Positions 47,593 to 57,027 of a stretch of 64,000 bases of DNA are shown here, piece after piece. Source of the DNA: Cohnella sp. AR92. Its GTDB lineage: Bacteria > Bacillota > Bacilli > Paenibacillales > Paenibacillaceae. The DNA lies in NCBI RefSeq assembly GCF_003990975.1, contig NZ_RZJR01000009.1, positions 1 to 64,000 on the forward strand, given 5' to 3'. The notes beneath the pieces are model-generated. The model was not told the origin of the DNA. It worked only from the letters and a program-made list of their open reading frames with translations, and did not search any database. Positions within the stretch are counted from its first letter, which is position 1. Each line of letters opens with the position of its first letter. The position numbers and the translations under genes are program-made.

Positions 47593-49164
47593 TCAACCCT
47601 GCTTTCGATAGTCTCCCGGCGTGATGCCGAATTGGTCGCGGAATAACCGGCTGAAGTAGGCGAGGCTCTTGTAGCCGACCCTGTCCGCGATCTCGTAGAC
47701 CTTCAACCGCGAATCCAGCAGAAGCGCCTTCGCCCGCTCCATGCGATGCCGAACCAGATAATCGTTGAAGCTCTCTCCCATGTGGTCCTTGAACAGAAGA
47801 CCCATGTGATTCGCCGAGTAAGAGAAGCGGTTCGCCAGCTCGCGCAGCGTCAATTCTTCCTCCAGGTGCTCCTGGACGTATTGCTCGATCGGCTCCATCA
47901 GCCGGCGGTTCTTGCCCTGCTTCTTGAAGAACAGCCGCTCGGAGATCTCGAACAGCGCCCGTCGCAGCCACGACTTGATGTCCTCCGCCGTCTCGAACTG
48001 CCGAACCGCGTCCAAGTGCTCGAATCCCCATCCGAGCAGGCTATGGAACGTCTCCCCCGCCGTTCGCAAGTAGGCTTCCAGCTTGGAGGCGACGTGGATC
48101 GAGAAGCTGTGGACTTTCTCCGGATGGTCGAAGGAACGGACGTTGTCGAACAGCTCTTCCATGCAATCGCAGATCTTGAGCAGATCGTATTGAGCCATCG
48201 CCGCGAAGATCTCGTCGAGAATCGCGTTCAAGTCCGTCGCATCCCTGGCGACTTGAAGCTTGGCGTGCGCGGGGGAGATGACCCGGTTCTTCCCGATGAA
48301 CATCTTGTTGCCGATCAGTTCCTTGGCTTGAGCGAACGAGCGCGAGATCTCGTAAGGGAACGGCATCGGTTCTCCATAGCTGGAGGTCAGGGTAAAAGGA
48401 GTAGCGGCGCGCACCCGATCATTCAGCTCGTTCAAGGAATTCTCCAGCTCCCAGGCGTCGCCGGTATGGATAAAGGCGACCTGCGTTGCCGACAGCGAGC
48501 ACCAAGGCCCGAAAGCGCCGCCCTCCATCGTTCGGATCACGAAGGCCATCGCCGCCTGCAGAGGGTTCTCCCGGTCGTCGCTCTCCGGCTTGCTCCGCCA
48601 CATCACATCGTCCAGCTCGACGATCCCGGCGCGGGACACCCCTGCGGAATGCCCGAGCTTGAACCTTTCCATAAGGGGAGGGATCGCTTCCTTCGCGAGG
48701 CTCCCTTCCAGCAGATGCTGAAGAAAGTCGCCTTTGATATAGGCGAACGACTCGTCCAGCCGGGTCTGATCCTGCTTCCTCTTGATCGAATCGTCCAGGT
48801 CGGAGACGACCTTCTTCAGCAGGGCTTCGATCTCATCGTCGTCGATCGGCTTCAGTACGTATCCGTCCGCCTTTAAGTGAAGGGCTTGCTTGGCGTATTC
48901 GAAGTCCTGGTAGCCGCTGATGAAGATCGTGCGCAGGTCCGGGTTCTTCTCCATCGCCTTGCGCGAAAGCTCGAGTCCGGTCAGGACCGGCATCTTGATA
49001 TCGGTTACAAGAATGTCGATAGGATACTCTTCCATATAGCTCAAAGCAGCGAGAGGCTTATTCTCGCTGCAGACAACCTCTATACCCAGCTTCGCCCAAG
49101 GAATCAGACGGCGAAGCCCTTCCAGATCGTACTTCTCGTCATCCACGACCACGGCTCTATACAT
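47593..49164 (-). CDS. YesN-type response regulator with AraC HTH domain
   Basis: A 523-residue regulator from the ATG at 49164 (MYRAVVVDDEKYDLEGLRRL), preceded by AAAGGAG; an ATG at 49218 adds 18 residues of no known fold. The receiver domain (1-125) has the Asp in ILVTDIKMPVLTG. A long middle region leads to an AraC-type double helix-turn-helix at about 420-523 (LTLRELANRFSYSANHMGLL, VYEIADRVGYKSLAYFSRLF). Together with the kinase it should control the sugar ABC transporter genes just upstream. Confidence 0.9.
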   Translation of the reverse strand: MYRAVVVDDEKYDLEGLRRLIPWAKLGIEVVCSENKPLAALSYMEEYPIDILVTDIKMPVLTGLELSRKAMEKNPDLRTIFISGYQDFEYAKQALHLKADGYVLKPIDDDEIEALLKKVVSDLDDSIKRKQDQTRLDESFAYIKGDFLQHLLEGSLAKEAIPPLMERFKLGHSAGVSRAGIVELDDVMWRSKPESDDRENPLQAAMAFVIRTMEGGAFGPWCSLSATQVAFIHTGDAWELENSLNELNDRVRAATPFTLTSSYGEPMPFPYEISRSFAQAKELIGNKMFIGKNRVISPAHAKLQVARDATDLNAILDEIFAAMAQYDLLKICDCMEELFDNVRSFDHPEKVHSFSIHVASKLEAYLRTAGETFHSLLGWGFEHLDAVRQFETAEDIKSWLRRALFEISERLFFKKQGKNRRLMEPIEQYVQEHLEEELTLRELANRFSYSANHMGLLFKDHMGESFNDYLVRHRMERAKALLLDSRLKVYEIADRVGYKSLAYFSRLFRDQFGITPGDYRKQG

Positions 49165-49240
49165 GGCTCTGCGCTCCTTTATGGATAAAGAGAGGGTATG
49201 TAAATTATACCCTCTCACCGCTTGCTGATATAGTTGATTT

Positions 49241-49261
49241 TCTTAAGGAGTTCCCTTAAGA
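49241..49261. promoter_or_regulatory. Inverted repeat between solute-binding protein and regulator genes
   Basis: TCTTAAGG (49241-49248) and CCTTAAGA (49254-49261) form an 8-bp stem with a five-base loop. It sits in the 109-bp gap between the solute-binding protein gene (ends at 49274) and the YesN-type gene. It could be a partial terminator, an mRNA end stabiliser or a binding site. Confidence 0.5.
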
Positions 49262-49273
49262 GATTCCCCTCTC

Positions 49274-51001
49274 TTACTGCCCGGCCAGCTTCTTCACGTT
49301 CGCCTGCCAGACGTTCGTCTTCCAAGCAAGCACCTTGTCGTAACCGATCTTCGCCGCTTCCTTGTCGGCCTTGTCGATCAGGCTAAGCACCTCTTCGTCG
49401 GACTTCGCGAAGATGATCTTCGGAATGAGCGCCTTGTATTGGTCTCTCAGGCGCTGCATGATAATGCCTTCCTCCGTATTCGGAGCCGGATCCAGGTTCG
49501 AGAATTGCGTGACGTCCATGGACGTCTTGAACGAGTAGTTCGCTTGCGCGACGGTCGTCCAGTCCTGCGCTTCTTCCGGCAGCAGCTTCTCGCGCTTCGC
49601 CTTGGTCGAGTCGACGTAGGACGTGTTGCCGTTCCAGTTGAACTCGCCGATCTTCAGCTCGTCGTACTTCTTCGGATCGCGGTTGATGTATGCGTCGTTC
49701 GGAATCGGGACGCCGTCTTCGACCTTGTCGTAGAACAGCCCCTCCGGGCCGAAGAAGATGACCTGCTGTCCTTCGGGACTCGATGCCCAATTCATATAAG
49801 AGAAGATCGCTTCCGGGTCTTTCGCGTTCGTCGTAATGACGTTGACGTTCCAGCCAAGCGTATTGTAGCCGCCCGGGAACACCTTGTTCTTGTCGACGCC
49901 CGCTTTGTGCACCGGCCAGATCGGCATGTAGCCGTCTTCCGGATCCTTCGCCTTGAGCAGGTTGTTCGCTTCGCGGCCGATGCCTTCGACGACGGCGTCG
50001 TAAGCGCCGAATACGGCGATCTTGCCGGTCTTCAGCTTCTCGAGGATCTGGTCGCGGGTCTCCGTGAACATGTCGTCGGAGGTGAGGCCTTGGCGGAACA
50101 GCTTGCTGCTGTAGAGCGCCGTGTCCTTGAAGCCTTGGTCTTGATAGATGGACGTCAGCTTGTCTCCGCTCGGGATGCCGAACGTGCTGCCCGGCGTAAT
50201 GAACCCGTTATTGAGGTTCTCTCCGGAGCCGGTATAGAGCATGCCCATCATCTGCACGTCCGAGCCGTCGCGTATCTCGCCGAAGTCCAGCGGAACGACG
50301 TCCGGGTACTTCTGCTTGACGAGCTTCAGGTATGCCTCCAGATCCTCCCATGTCTCCAGCGGAGGAGAGCCGAGATCCTTGTATATCTTCTTCTCGACGA
50401 TGTAAGCCGCGTTGCCGTTGCCGTTCTCGCCGCTAATGAACCAGTTCGGCAGCTGGTACAGCTTGCCGTCGCTGGAGCGAAGCATGTTCAGCGTCTGCTC
50501 GCCGACCGTCTTCACGTACTCCGGATACTTCTCCAGGTACGGATCAAGCGCGACCAGCTTGCCCGCCTGCTGCAGGCGTTCCACGTCTTTGCCCCGGTCG
50601 AGGACGATAACGTCCGGCAATTGGTTCGAGACGATCATCGTATTGAGCTTCTGCGCCGCCGCTCCGTTGGATTGGACCGGCTCGAGCGTAACCCCCAGGT
50701 TATCGGTGATCCATTTGCCTTGAGGGCGTTCCTCCCAAGTAGGCGCCGTATACCAATCATAGTTGACGAAAAGCGAGAATTTAACCGGCTTCACCTTAGC
50801 GGCCAAGCTTCCGGAATCCGTTGCCGGCGATTCCGAGGCCGAACCGCTCGGTGAAGCGGAAGGGCTCTCTTGGGCGGGACTTGCCGAACCGGATGGGCTC
50901 GGGGAGGACGCGTTATTGCCATTGCCGGAGCAAGCGGACAAGAGCATTGCTAGGCTCAAGACGCCGGCCGTTGCCAGACTTGCGCTCTTCTTTGCGGACA
51001 T
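49274..51001 (-). CDS. ABC transporter solute-binding lipoprotein
   Basis: A 575-residue exported lipoprotein. The signal peptide ends in the lipobox LLSAC (Cys at about residue 24), followed by a Ser/Pro/Ala-rich linker to residue 70. The body is an extracellular solute-binding protein of the large LplA/YtcQ type (WYTAPTWEERPQGKWITDNL and DVIVLDRGKDVERLQQAGKL), usually for oligosaccharides. It is the third gene of an operon with two permeases and precedes the YesN/YesM pair, in a single direction. Confidence 0.9.
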   Translation of the reverse strand: MSAKKSASLATAGVLSLAMLLSACSGNGNNASSPSPSGSASPAQESPSASPSGSASESPATDSGSLAAKVKPVKFSLFVNYDWYTAPTWEERPQGKWITDNLGVTLEPVQSNGAAAQKLNTMIVSNQLPDVIVLDRGKDVERLQQAGKLVALDPYLEKYPEYVKTVGEQTLNMLRSSDGKLYQLPNWFISGENGNGNAAYIVEKKIYKDLGSPPLETWEDLEAYLKLVKQKYPDVVPLDFGEIRDGSDVQMMGMLYTGSGENLNNGFITPGSTFGIPSGDKLTSIYQDQGFKDTALYSSKLFRQGLTSDDMFTETRDQILEKLKTGKIAVFGAYDAVVEGIGREANNLLKAKDPEDGYMPIWPVHKAGVDKNKVFPGGYNTLGWNVNVITTNAKDPEAIFSYMNWASSPEGQQVIFFGPEGLFYDKVEDGVPIPNDAYINRDPKKYDELKIGEFNWNGNTSYVDSTKAKREKLLPEEAQDWTTVAQANYSFKTSMDVTQFSNLDPAPNTEEGIIMQRLRDQYKALIPKIIFAKSDEEVLSLIDKADKEAAKIGYDKVLAWKTNVWQANVKKLAGQ

Positions 51002-51087
51002 GTCGTTCTTTTCCCCTCTCTGATAGCTTCATTATATATGTCATCAGCGAAAGCCGCATGCAGGCTTCGCGAATAACCGCCGGAATG

Positions 51088-51975
51088 CTACTCTTTCATG
51101 GAGCCTACCATCGCGCCCTTCACGAAATACTTCTGAAGGAACGGATAGATGAGAAGGATCGGAAGAGTGGCCACCATCATCGTCGCCATCTGGATCGACT
51201 TGACCGTTACCGAGCCTTGAACCGCGCTCTGGGCGTAGGTGCTCAGGTTCGCGATCATCGTCGACGTCGTCCCGGAATTGACGATCTGGACGAGCTGCGT
51301 CTGCAGCGGAATGAGGCTCTGATCGCTGATGAACACCGCCGGAGTAAACCAGTCGTTCCACAGCGTGACCGCCGTGAACAGGCCGAGCGTCGCCATGACC
51401 GGCCCCGAGATCGGAAGCACGATCCGGAAGAACACCCCGAAGTTCGAGCAGCCGTCGATCCGGGCCGATTCCTCCAGGCCTTCGGGCAGCTCCTGGAAGA
51501 ACGTGCGGAAGATGATCATGTTGTAGACGTTGACCATTCCGTGAATGATGAGGAAGGTAAACGTGTTATAGAGATGAAGGTTGTAAACGAGAACGAAATA
51601 AGGAATCAGGCCGCCGGAGAAGTACATCGTGACGACGCACAGGATCATGTACGTTTTCTTGAAGACGATGCCCTTCTTGGACAAGGCGTACGCGAACAGC
51701 GACGTGAAGAACATGGCGGCGAACGTGCCTAGAAGGGTGCGTGCGATCGTGATGAAGTAGGCGTTGTAGATGTTCTTCTCCTTGAACACGATCTGGTAAT
51801 TCTCCAAGGTGAATTTTCTCGGCCAGAAGGTGATTCCGCCCGTTGCCGTGTCGCTGCCGACGTTGAAGGAGATCGCGAGAGAATTCCAGAACGGGTAGAA
51901 CGTGATCAAGGCCAGCAAGATCAGAAAGACGTAGATGAAGGCATGCAGCCATTTATCGGATCGAGTAAGTCTCAT
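51088..51975 (-). CDS. Sugar ABC transporter permease, LplC type
   Basis: A 295-residue inner-membrane permease with six spans. The conserved EAA loop reads FFQELPEGLEESARIDGCSN (about residues 190-209), and the C-terminus MVGSMKE is typical of LplC/YtcP permeases. It would pair with the LplB-type permease encoded upstream and accept substrate from the lipoprotein encoded downstream. No ATPase gene is nearby, as is usual for these systems, which share an MsmX-like ATPase. Confidence 0.9.
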   Translation of the reverse strand: MRLTRSDKWLHAFIYVFLILLALITFYPFWNSLAISFNVGSDTATGGITFWPRKFTLENYQIVFKEKNIYNAYFITIARTLLGTFAAMFFTSLFAYALSKKGIVFKKTYMILCVVTMYFSGGLIPYFVLVYNLHLYNTFTFLIIHGMVNVYNMIIFRTFFQELPEGLEESARIDGCSNFGVFFRIVLPISGPVMATLGLFTAVTLWNDWFTPAVFISDQSLIPLQTQLVQIVNSGTTSTMIANLSTYAQSAVQGSVTVKSIQMATMMVATLPILLIYPFLQKYFVKGAMVGSMKE

Positions 51976-52010
51976 TGGATCGCTTCCATTTCCTCAAGAT
52001 GGTCTTGACC

Positions 52011-52985
52011 TTACCACAAGCTGGCCTTGCCCAGGCGCCTGGCGATTCCGTTGGCGATGAACAGCAGGAGGACGCTCAGGACGGACTTGAACAATCCCGC
52101 GGCCGTGGCGTAAGAGAATCTCTGATTGAGGATTCCCATCTGGTAGACGTAGGTGTCGATGACTTCCGCGTACGGCAATACGATCCCGTTGCTCAGGTTC
52201 TTGGTCATCAGGAGGATATCCTCGAAGCCCGCGTTCAGGGTGTTGCCGACGCCTAGAATCAGGAAGATGATAATGACGGGCGAGATGCCGGGAATCGTAA
52301 TGAGAAAAATCTGCTTGATCTTGCTTGCCCCGTCCAAGGATGCGGCTTCATATAGGGCCGGATCGATTCCCGCGATGGCCGCCAGGTAGACGATCGAGCC
52401 GAAGCCGATCTCCTTCCAGACGTTGACCGATACAAGGATCCCCCAGAAGTATTCCGGGATCGACAGCCAGTTGATCGGCTCCTTGATCAGGTTAAACTGC
52501 ACCAGCACGTCGTTCACGGGGCCGTTGTCGACGGCAAGCATGGAGAAAACAAGCCCGGAAACGACCACCCAAGAGATAAAGTGCGGAATGTACGTAACCG
52601 TCTGAATGACTCGCTTGAACGCCATCCGGCGAACTTCGTTAAGCATAAGCGCCAGAATAATAGGAGCCGGGAAGCCGATCGCCAGCTTCAGCAAGCTGAT
52701 GCAGATCGTGTTCCGCATGATGTTCCAGAACTCCGGCGACTCGAAGAAAATCCGGAAGTGCTCGAAGCCGACCCAAGGACTCGCGTTAAATCCGGTGAAC
52801 AGGTTGTACTCCTTGAAGGCGATCAGCACGCCCCACATCGGGATGTAGCTGAAGATCATGATGAAAGCCAGAGAAGGGAGAATCATCAGTTGATAGTCCC
52901 ATTGACGTATAAAGCGCTTCCATAACCCTGCTTCCCCTGGAGCAAGCTCCCGCCCTGCGTTACGGGCAGATAAGTTGCTTCTCAT
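52011..52985 (-). CDS. Sugar ABC transporter permease, LplB type
   Basis: A 324-residue permease. The segment FRIFFESPEFWNIMRNTICI and the EAA loop AAIAGIDPALYEAASLDGAS are typical of the LplB/YteP family, with about six spans. It is the first gene of the transporter operon. The ATG is preceded by GAGAGTGATGGC, a weak site. The gap 52986-53198 upstream holds a hairpin (53115-53162) belonging to the SLH gene. Confidence 0.9.
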   Translation of the reverse strand: MRSNLSARNAGRELAPGEAGLWKRFIRQWDYQLMILPSLAFIMIFSYIPMWGVLIAFKEYNLFTGFNASPWVGFEHFRIFFESPEFWNIMRNTICISLLKLAIGFPAPIILALMLNEVRRMAFKRVIQTVTYIPHFISWVVVSGLVFSMLAVDNGPVNDVLVQFNLIKEPINWLSIPEYFWGILVSVNVWKEIGFGSIVYLAAIAGIDPALYEAASLDGASKIKQIFLITIPGISPVIIIFLILGVGNTLNAGFEDILLMTKNLSNGIVLPYAEVIDTYVYQMGILNQRFSYATAAGLFKSVLSVLLLFIANGIARRLGKASLW

Positions 52986-53114
52986 GCCATCACTCTCTTC
53001 GAATTTGTTTTTGTCTTATGCTTTTATGCTAAAGGATGAGTCCCGGGAGAACTACTTCACGGATCAACGATTGTTTGACTAAATCAATGACGTTGAGATT
53101 GCCAATAAACGAAA

Positions 53115-53162
53115 CGGCCGGCAACCTGCCGATTCCATAAGGAACGGGCGGGTTGCCGGCCG
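53115..53162 (-). terminator. Hairpin after the SLH protein gene
   Basis: CGGCCGGCAACC (53115-53126) pairs perfectly with GGTTGCCGGCCG (53151-53162). On the minus strand it is followed by TTTCGTTTATT, a weak T-tract. It lies 37 bp past the SLH stop. Confidence 0.75.
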
Positions 53163-53198
53163 AAACGCGAAGCGCGCAGGGTCAAGCGCTGGGTTGAA

Positions 53199-54434
53199 TT
53201 AGTCGACGATCTTGATCTCGGTGACGACGTTGTTCACGAGCTTCAGGTTAACCGTCTGGTTAGGAGACAGGGTTCCTTCTCCTCCCGTGATCTTCACGTC
53301 GCCGGATACGTTGTAGACGATCGTGCTCGTCGTCGAGTCAACGGTCTTCTGAACGGACAGAGTGGCGATCTTGCCGCTCGCGTTCAGCGTGAACATGATG
53401 ATCTTGCCCGAATCCGCGGTCACGACGTCCTCTTTGACGGACTCCTTCACGTCGATGAAGACGACTTTATTCTCATAAGTGCGGAGGAACAGCTGGTCGC
53501 CTTCCTTCAGGTCGGACACCGCAACTTTCTTGTCGTTTCGGAAGATGAAGACGTCGCTGGCAAGCGTCAGGCTGACCGACGTTCCGTCCGCCTTCTTCAC
53601 CGTCAGAGTCGATCCCTTGATGCCGGTGAGCGATCCGCTGATCGCTTGGGCGCTTTCTTCCTCCGGAAGCTGCTCGTCGGCGCGGTCCAGCAGAGCCGCC
53701 AGCTCGGCGCGGGTAACCGTCTGGTTCGGACGGAACGTGTTGTCGTTATAACCCGTGATGAGTCCCTTCTCGACCGCGACCGCTACGTAACCGACCGATG
53801 CTGCCGGAATCTGCTTCGCGTCCTTGAAGGTGAGCGCCGTGCTCATCTTTGCCTTCGCTTCCTCTTCAAGGCCGAGCGCCTTGACCAGCAGAATGGCCGA
53901 CCACAGGCGGTCCGCCGGCTTCTCGGGCTGGAACGTCTTCGTGGATTCGTCGAAGAGGTCGTTCTTCAGCGCGACCGCGATGTAGCCGACGGCCCACGAA
54001 TACTTCTTCTCGATCTTATCGGCGTCCGTGAAGTTGAGCTCCGCGTTCATGTTCTCGTCCTTCTCGGCTTCTTCCTTCAGGCCGAGCAGACGGACCGCCG
54101 CAACGATCGCTTCCACGCGGGTAATCGTGTTGCCCGGCTTGAAGCTGCCGTCTTCATAGCCGTTGAACACTTGCTTGGAGGCCAGACGGATAATGTGGGA
54201 ATAGGCCCACTTCATGTCCTTCTCCGACACGTCCTTGAAGTCCAGGTTGTACTCGACCTTGGACTTGTTTTTATGATTGGAATTCGAATTCTTGTTCTTG
54301 TTGTCGTCGTTCCCATGCGCGAAGGCTCCGGAGGCGCTTCCTACCAGCATTCCGATGGCCAGCGTTCCAACAACGCTCTTTCTTAGGATAGGGCTCGTCA
54401 GAAAAGGACCTTTGTTCTCGTTTACAGGCGTCAT
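53199..54434 (-). CDS. S-layer homology (SLH) domain protein
   Basis: A 411-residue exported protein. A signal peptide (residues 1-39, ending SGAFAHG) is followed by an Asn/Lys-rich linker and three SLH domains (about 63-125, 130-190 and 193-255). Signature pieces are FKDVSEKDMKWAYSHIIRLA, FNGYEDGSFKPGNTITRVEA and GLITGYNDNTFRPNQTVTRA. The C-terminal 150 residues are a beta-rich region (GSLTGIKGSTLTVKKADGTS) without a known enzyme motif. SLH domains bind pyruvylated wall polymer, so it is a cell-wall protein. A long leader region precedes it. Confidence 0.92.
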   Translation of the reverse strand: MTPVNENKGPFLTSPILRKSVVGTLAIGMLVGSASGAFAHGNDDNKNKNSNSNHKNKSKVEYNLDFKDVSEKDMKWAYSHIIRLASKQVFNGYEDGSFKPGNTITRVEAIVAAVRLLGLKEEAEKDENMNAELNFTDADKIEKKYSWAVGYIAVALKNDLFDESTKTFQPEKPADRLWSAILLVKALGLEEEAKAKMSTALTFKDAKQIPAASVGYVAVAVEKGLITGYNDNTFRPNQTVTRAELAALLDRADEQLPEEESAQAISGSLTGIKGSTLTVKKADGTSVSLTLASDVFIFRNDKKVAVSDLKEGDQLFLRTYENKVVFIDVKESVKEDVVTADSGKIIMFTLNASGKIATLSVQKTVDSTTSTIVYNVSGDVKITGGEGTLSPNQTVNLKLVNNVVTEIKIVD

Positions 54435-54584
54435 TTAAGCAACACTCCCTTAGGTATTTATCATTCGGCGTCAAGTCCTCCCGCTTGCGAGGATCCCGTT
54501 GTCGCCATGCCCTGATAACCTTCGGGCCCGCCGCTCGAAGTCGTGGGGTAACCCTCCCAAAATAATCCTAAAGTCGCATAAAAA
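54435..54584 (-). promoter_or_regulatory. Long 5' leader of the SLH protein gene
   Basis: About 150 bases between the SLH start and the helicase terminator contain several GC-rich short inverted repeats on the minus strand (for example GGGTTACCCC, CGGGCCCG and ATCCTCGCAAGCGGGAGGA) but no riboswitch consensus that I recognise. AAGGGAG lies just before the ATG. A structured, possibly regulatory leader is plausible. Confidence 0.35.
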
Positions 54585-54622
54585 AGACCCTATTTCCAGG
54601 GAAAATCCGGAAAATAAGGTCT
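54585..54622 (-). terminator. Intrinsic terminator of the DEAD-box gene
   Basis: AGACCCTATTTCC (54585-54597) pairs with GGAAAATAAGGTCT (54609-54622) with one mismatch and one bulge. On the minus strand a run of T follows. It lies 23 bp after the helicase stop. Confidence 0.85.
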
Positions 54623-54644
54623 ATAGTCCTCGTTAGCGATTCAT

Positions 54645-56207
54645 TTAAGAAGGTTCTACCGTGTTCGCTGCGTTTCTCTTCTCTTTGAGCCAGCGCGGCG
54701 CTCCTTTGTTCTTGCTGTCCTTCTTGCGGTCCGCCTTCCCTTTGGACGCCTTCGGCGCCTGTCCGGCAGGCGGAGCCTTCTTCGCGGACGGCTCCGGTTT
54801 GGCCGGAGCTGGAACCGCTGCCGGAGTTCCCCGGCGACCGGAGGGCTCCTGCGGCCGCGCCTGCGATTGCGAGGCCGGCTTGCGAGCCCCCGTCTGCTCC
54901 GCCTTGAATTGCGGCCGATCCGCCTTGGCTGCCGGCCGTTCCGTTCCCTTAGCGACCGCTCTAGCCCTCGGCTCAGCCGGTACGGCCCGCGCTCCTCTCG
55001 CCTCGCTCGCGGGCAGAAGCTTGCCTTCCCTTAGCCGCAGCTCTTGGAACTCGATGCCGAGCTGCTTGCCGAGCTTGTTCGCGATGAAAGTCTCCTGCGG
55101 AGTCATCAGCATGATCGATTGCCCTTCGCGGCCCATGCGCCCGGTACGGCCCGCCCGGTGCACGTAATGGTCGGCATCCAGCGCCGGTTCATACTGAATG
55201 ACCAGCGGAAGCCCGGGCACGTCCAAGCCGCGGGCGGCGACGTCGGATGCGATCAGCAGCTTCGTCCGGCCTTCCCGGAACCTCCTCATGACCTCGCCGC
55301 GTTCCTTGCCCGGCGTGTCGCCGTAGAGAGCATCCACGGAGAAGCCTTCGTAGCGAAGCTTGCTCAGCAGCTCGCCGATCCGCTCGATATCGTTGACGAA
55401 GATCAGCGCGCCGGTCGGCTTCAGATTCCTTGCGATCCGGCGAATCAGGTCGACTTTCTCCCGCTTGTCGCAGATCATGTAGCCGTGCTTGATCGTCTTC
55501 GGCAGGCCGAGCTCCGCTTCCTCGCTCGCCGGCTCCGCTTCCCACGGATTCCGAAGCCAGCGGCTCTCCGCCTCCTTCATCGCGTCCGTGCGGGTAGCCG
55601 AGACGAACACGGTCTGCCGGTCCTTGGCCATGCTTCTCAGCATCGATTCGACGTCGCTCTTGCCTCCCAGGGAGAAGACGCGGTCCGTCTCGTCGACGAC
55701 CGCCAATCTCACCTGATGAAGCGGCAGCTTGCGCAGCGATACGACTTCGCGAACCCGCCCCGGGGTTCCGACGACAAGCTGAGGCTTGGACTTCATTCGA
55801 TCCAACTGGCGGGACAACGCGGCGCCGCCGATCAAAGCGACGGTGCGGATGCCGAGCGGACCGCCATAAGTCTCCGCTACGCGGACGATCTGCATCGCCA
55901 GCTCCTGCGTAGGGGCCATTACGACCGCTTGCGTCTCTTTCTTGGCAGGATCGATCCGCTGCAGGATCGGCAGCAGGTAGGCCAGCGTCTTCCCCGAGCC
56001 CGTCGGCGAACGGAGAATGCCGTCGCGACCGGTCAGCAGCGCCGGAATCGCGCCGGCCTGAACCGTCGTCGGCTCCGCAATCCCTTCTTCCGCCAGCTTG
56101 AGAGCCAGCGCCTCGTTCAGCCCAAGCGCCGCGAATGCCGCCGTCGCAGCTGCGCGGCTCGGCTTCTCGTCTCCGGGGGGATTCAGATGTTCACTCATAT
56201 CCTTCAA
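54645..56207 (-). CDS. DEAD-box RNA helicase with DETD motif II
   Basis: A 520-residue helicase. Motif I SPTGSGKT is at residues 67-74, motif II reads DETD (172-175) in place of DEAD, motif III is SATR, and motif VI is YVHRAGRTGRMGREG. The Q-motif region is FAALGLNEALALKLAEEGIA. Residues about 390-520 form an Ala/Lys/Pro-rich basic tail, probably disordered and RNA-binding. Such helicases help ribosome assembly and RNA turnover, often at low temperature. DETD variants are known in some DEAD-box proteins, so activity is not excluded. Confidence 0.9.
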   Translation of the reverse strand: MKDMSEHLNPPGDEKPSRAAATAAFAALGLNEALALKLAEEGIAEPTTVQAGAIPALLTGRDGILRSPTGSGKTLAYLLPILQRIDPAKKETQAVVMAPTQELAMQIVRVAETYGGPLGIRTVALIGGAALSRQLDRMKSKPQLVVGTPGRVREVVSLRKLPLHQVRLAVVDETDRVFSLGGKSDVESMLRSMAKDRQTVFVSATRTDAMKEAESRWLRNPWEAEPASEEAELGLPKTIKHGYMICDKREKVDLIRRIARNLKPTGALIFVNDIERIGELLSKLRYEGFSVDALYGDTPGKERGEVMRRFREGRTKLLIASDVAARGLDVPGLPLVIQYEPALDADHYVHRAGRTGRMGREGQSIMLMTPQETFIANKLGKQLGIEFQELRLREGKLLPASEARGARAVPAEPRARAVAKGTERPAAKADRPQFKAEQTGARKPASQSQARPQEPSGRRGTPAAVPAPAKPEPSAKKAPPAGQAPKASKGKADRKKDSKNKGAPRWLKEKRNAANTVEPS

Positions 56208-56244
56208 ACTCCTCTCGATTCGGAGCTAATCGCTTCCCAATCCA

Positions 56245-57027
56245 TCATTTCTTATTCAGAATGCCCGACAGCAGCTTGTCCGCCAGTCTCGGGAACAGCT
56301 GGAACAGCTTCGCCCCGGCTTGGGATAGGAAGGGCATGTCCTTCTCCGGCGTGCCGCGCTCGATCACCTTCACGATGGCTTCGGCGACCTGCTCGGGCTT
56401 CAGCATGAAGCTTCCCAGATTGCGCACGTAGGTCCCGTCCGGATCGGCCCGATCGAAGAACGGCGTATCGATCGGACCCGGGTTGACCGCGGATACCCGA
56501 ATGCCGAACCCGCGGATATCCTGGCGAAGCGCGTTCGTGAAGCCAAGCAGAGCGTGCTTCGATGCGGTATAGGCCGTAGACTTCGATGTGGCTAGCTTGC
56601 CCGCAATCGAAGCCACATTCACGATGTGGCCGGATCCCGCTTCCCGCATGGAAGGGAAGACGGCTTGGCAGCACCGCACGACTCCCAGGTAATTGACATC
56701 GATCATCTCTTGGAACTGCGATAGTTTGGCGTCCGGGAATGCAATAAACTCCCCGAAGCCGGCATTGTTGACGAGCACGTCAATGCGTCCGTATCGCTGA
56801 AGGATGGCGCGCATCGTCTCTTGAACCTGATCTTCATCCGTCACGTCAAGCGGATAGACGGCATGCTCGTTCGTCAGCTCTGCCGCCACCTTGCCCAGCT
56901 TGTCCAGCGATCGGGCCGCCAGCACGACAATGGCGCCCTTCCCGGACAAGAGTCTCGCCGCCGCCGCTCCGACCCCGCTGGACGCTCCGGTCAGCACGAC
57001 CACTTTATTCTTAACGGAACTTCTCAT
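56245..57027 (-). CDS. SDR family oxidoreductase
   Basis: A 260-residue classical short-chain dehydrogenase. The cofactor motif TGASSGVG is at residues 13-20, NNAG at 87-90, catalytic Ser140, and Tyr153/Lys157. The C-terminal extension after residue 200 (FMLKPEQVAEAIVKVIERGT) is typical of the DltE/YqjQ-like group. The substrate is unknown. Its start overlaps the stop of the phosphoesterase gene by ATGA (57024-57027), so the two are co-translated. Confidence 0.88.
   Translation of the reverse strand: MRSSVKNKVVVLTGASSGVGAAAARLLSGKGAIVVLAARSLDKLGKVAAELTNEHAVYPLDVTDEDQVQETMRAILQRYGRIDVLVNNAGFGEFIAFPDAKLSQFQEMIDVNYLGVVRCCQAVFPSMREAGSGHIVNVASIAGKLATSKSTAYTASKHALLGFTNALRQDIRGFGIRVSAVNPGPIDTPFFDRADPDGTYVRNLGSFMLKPEQVAEAIVKVIERGTPEKDMPFLSQAGAKLFQLFPRLADKLLSGILNKK

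Noticed and set aside
54435-54584. Known riboswitch in the SLH leader
   Set aside because: I compared it mentally with c-di-GMP, c-di-AMP, TPP, SAM and fluoride types and found no match to their conserved cores; only generic hairpins are seen.
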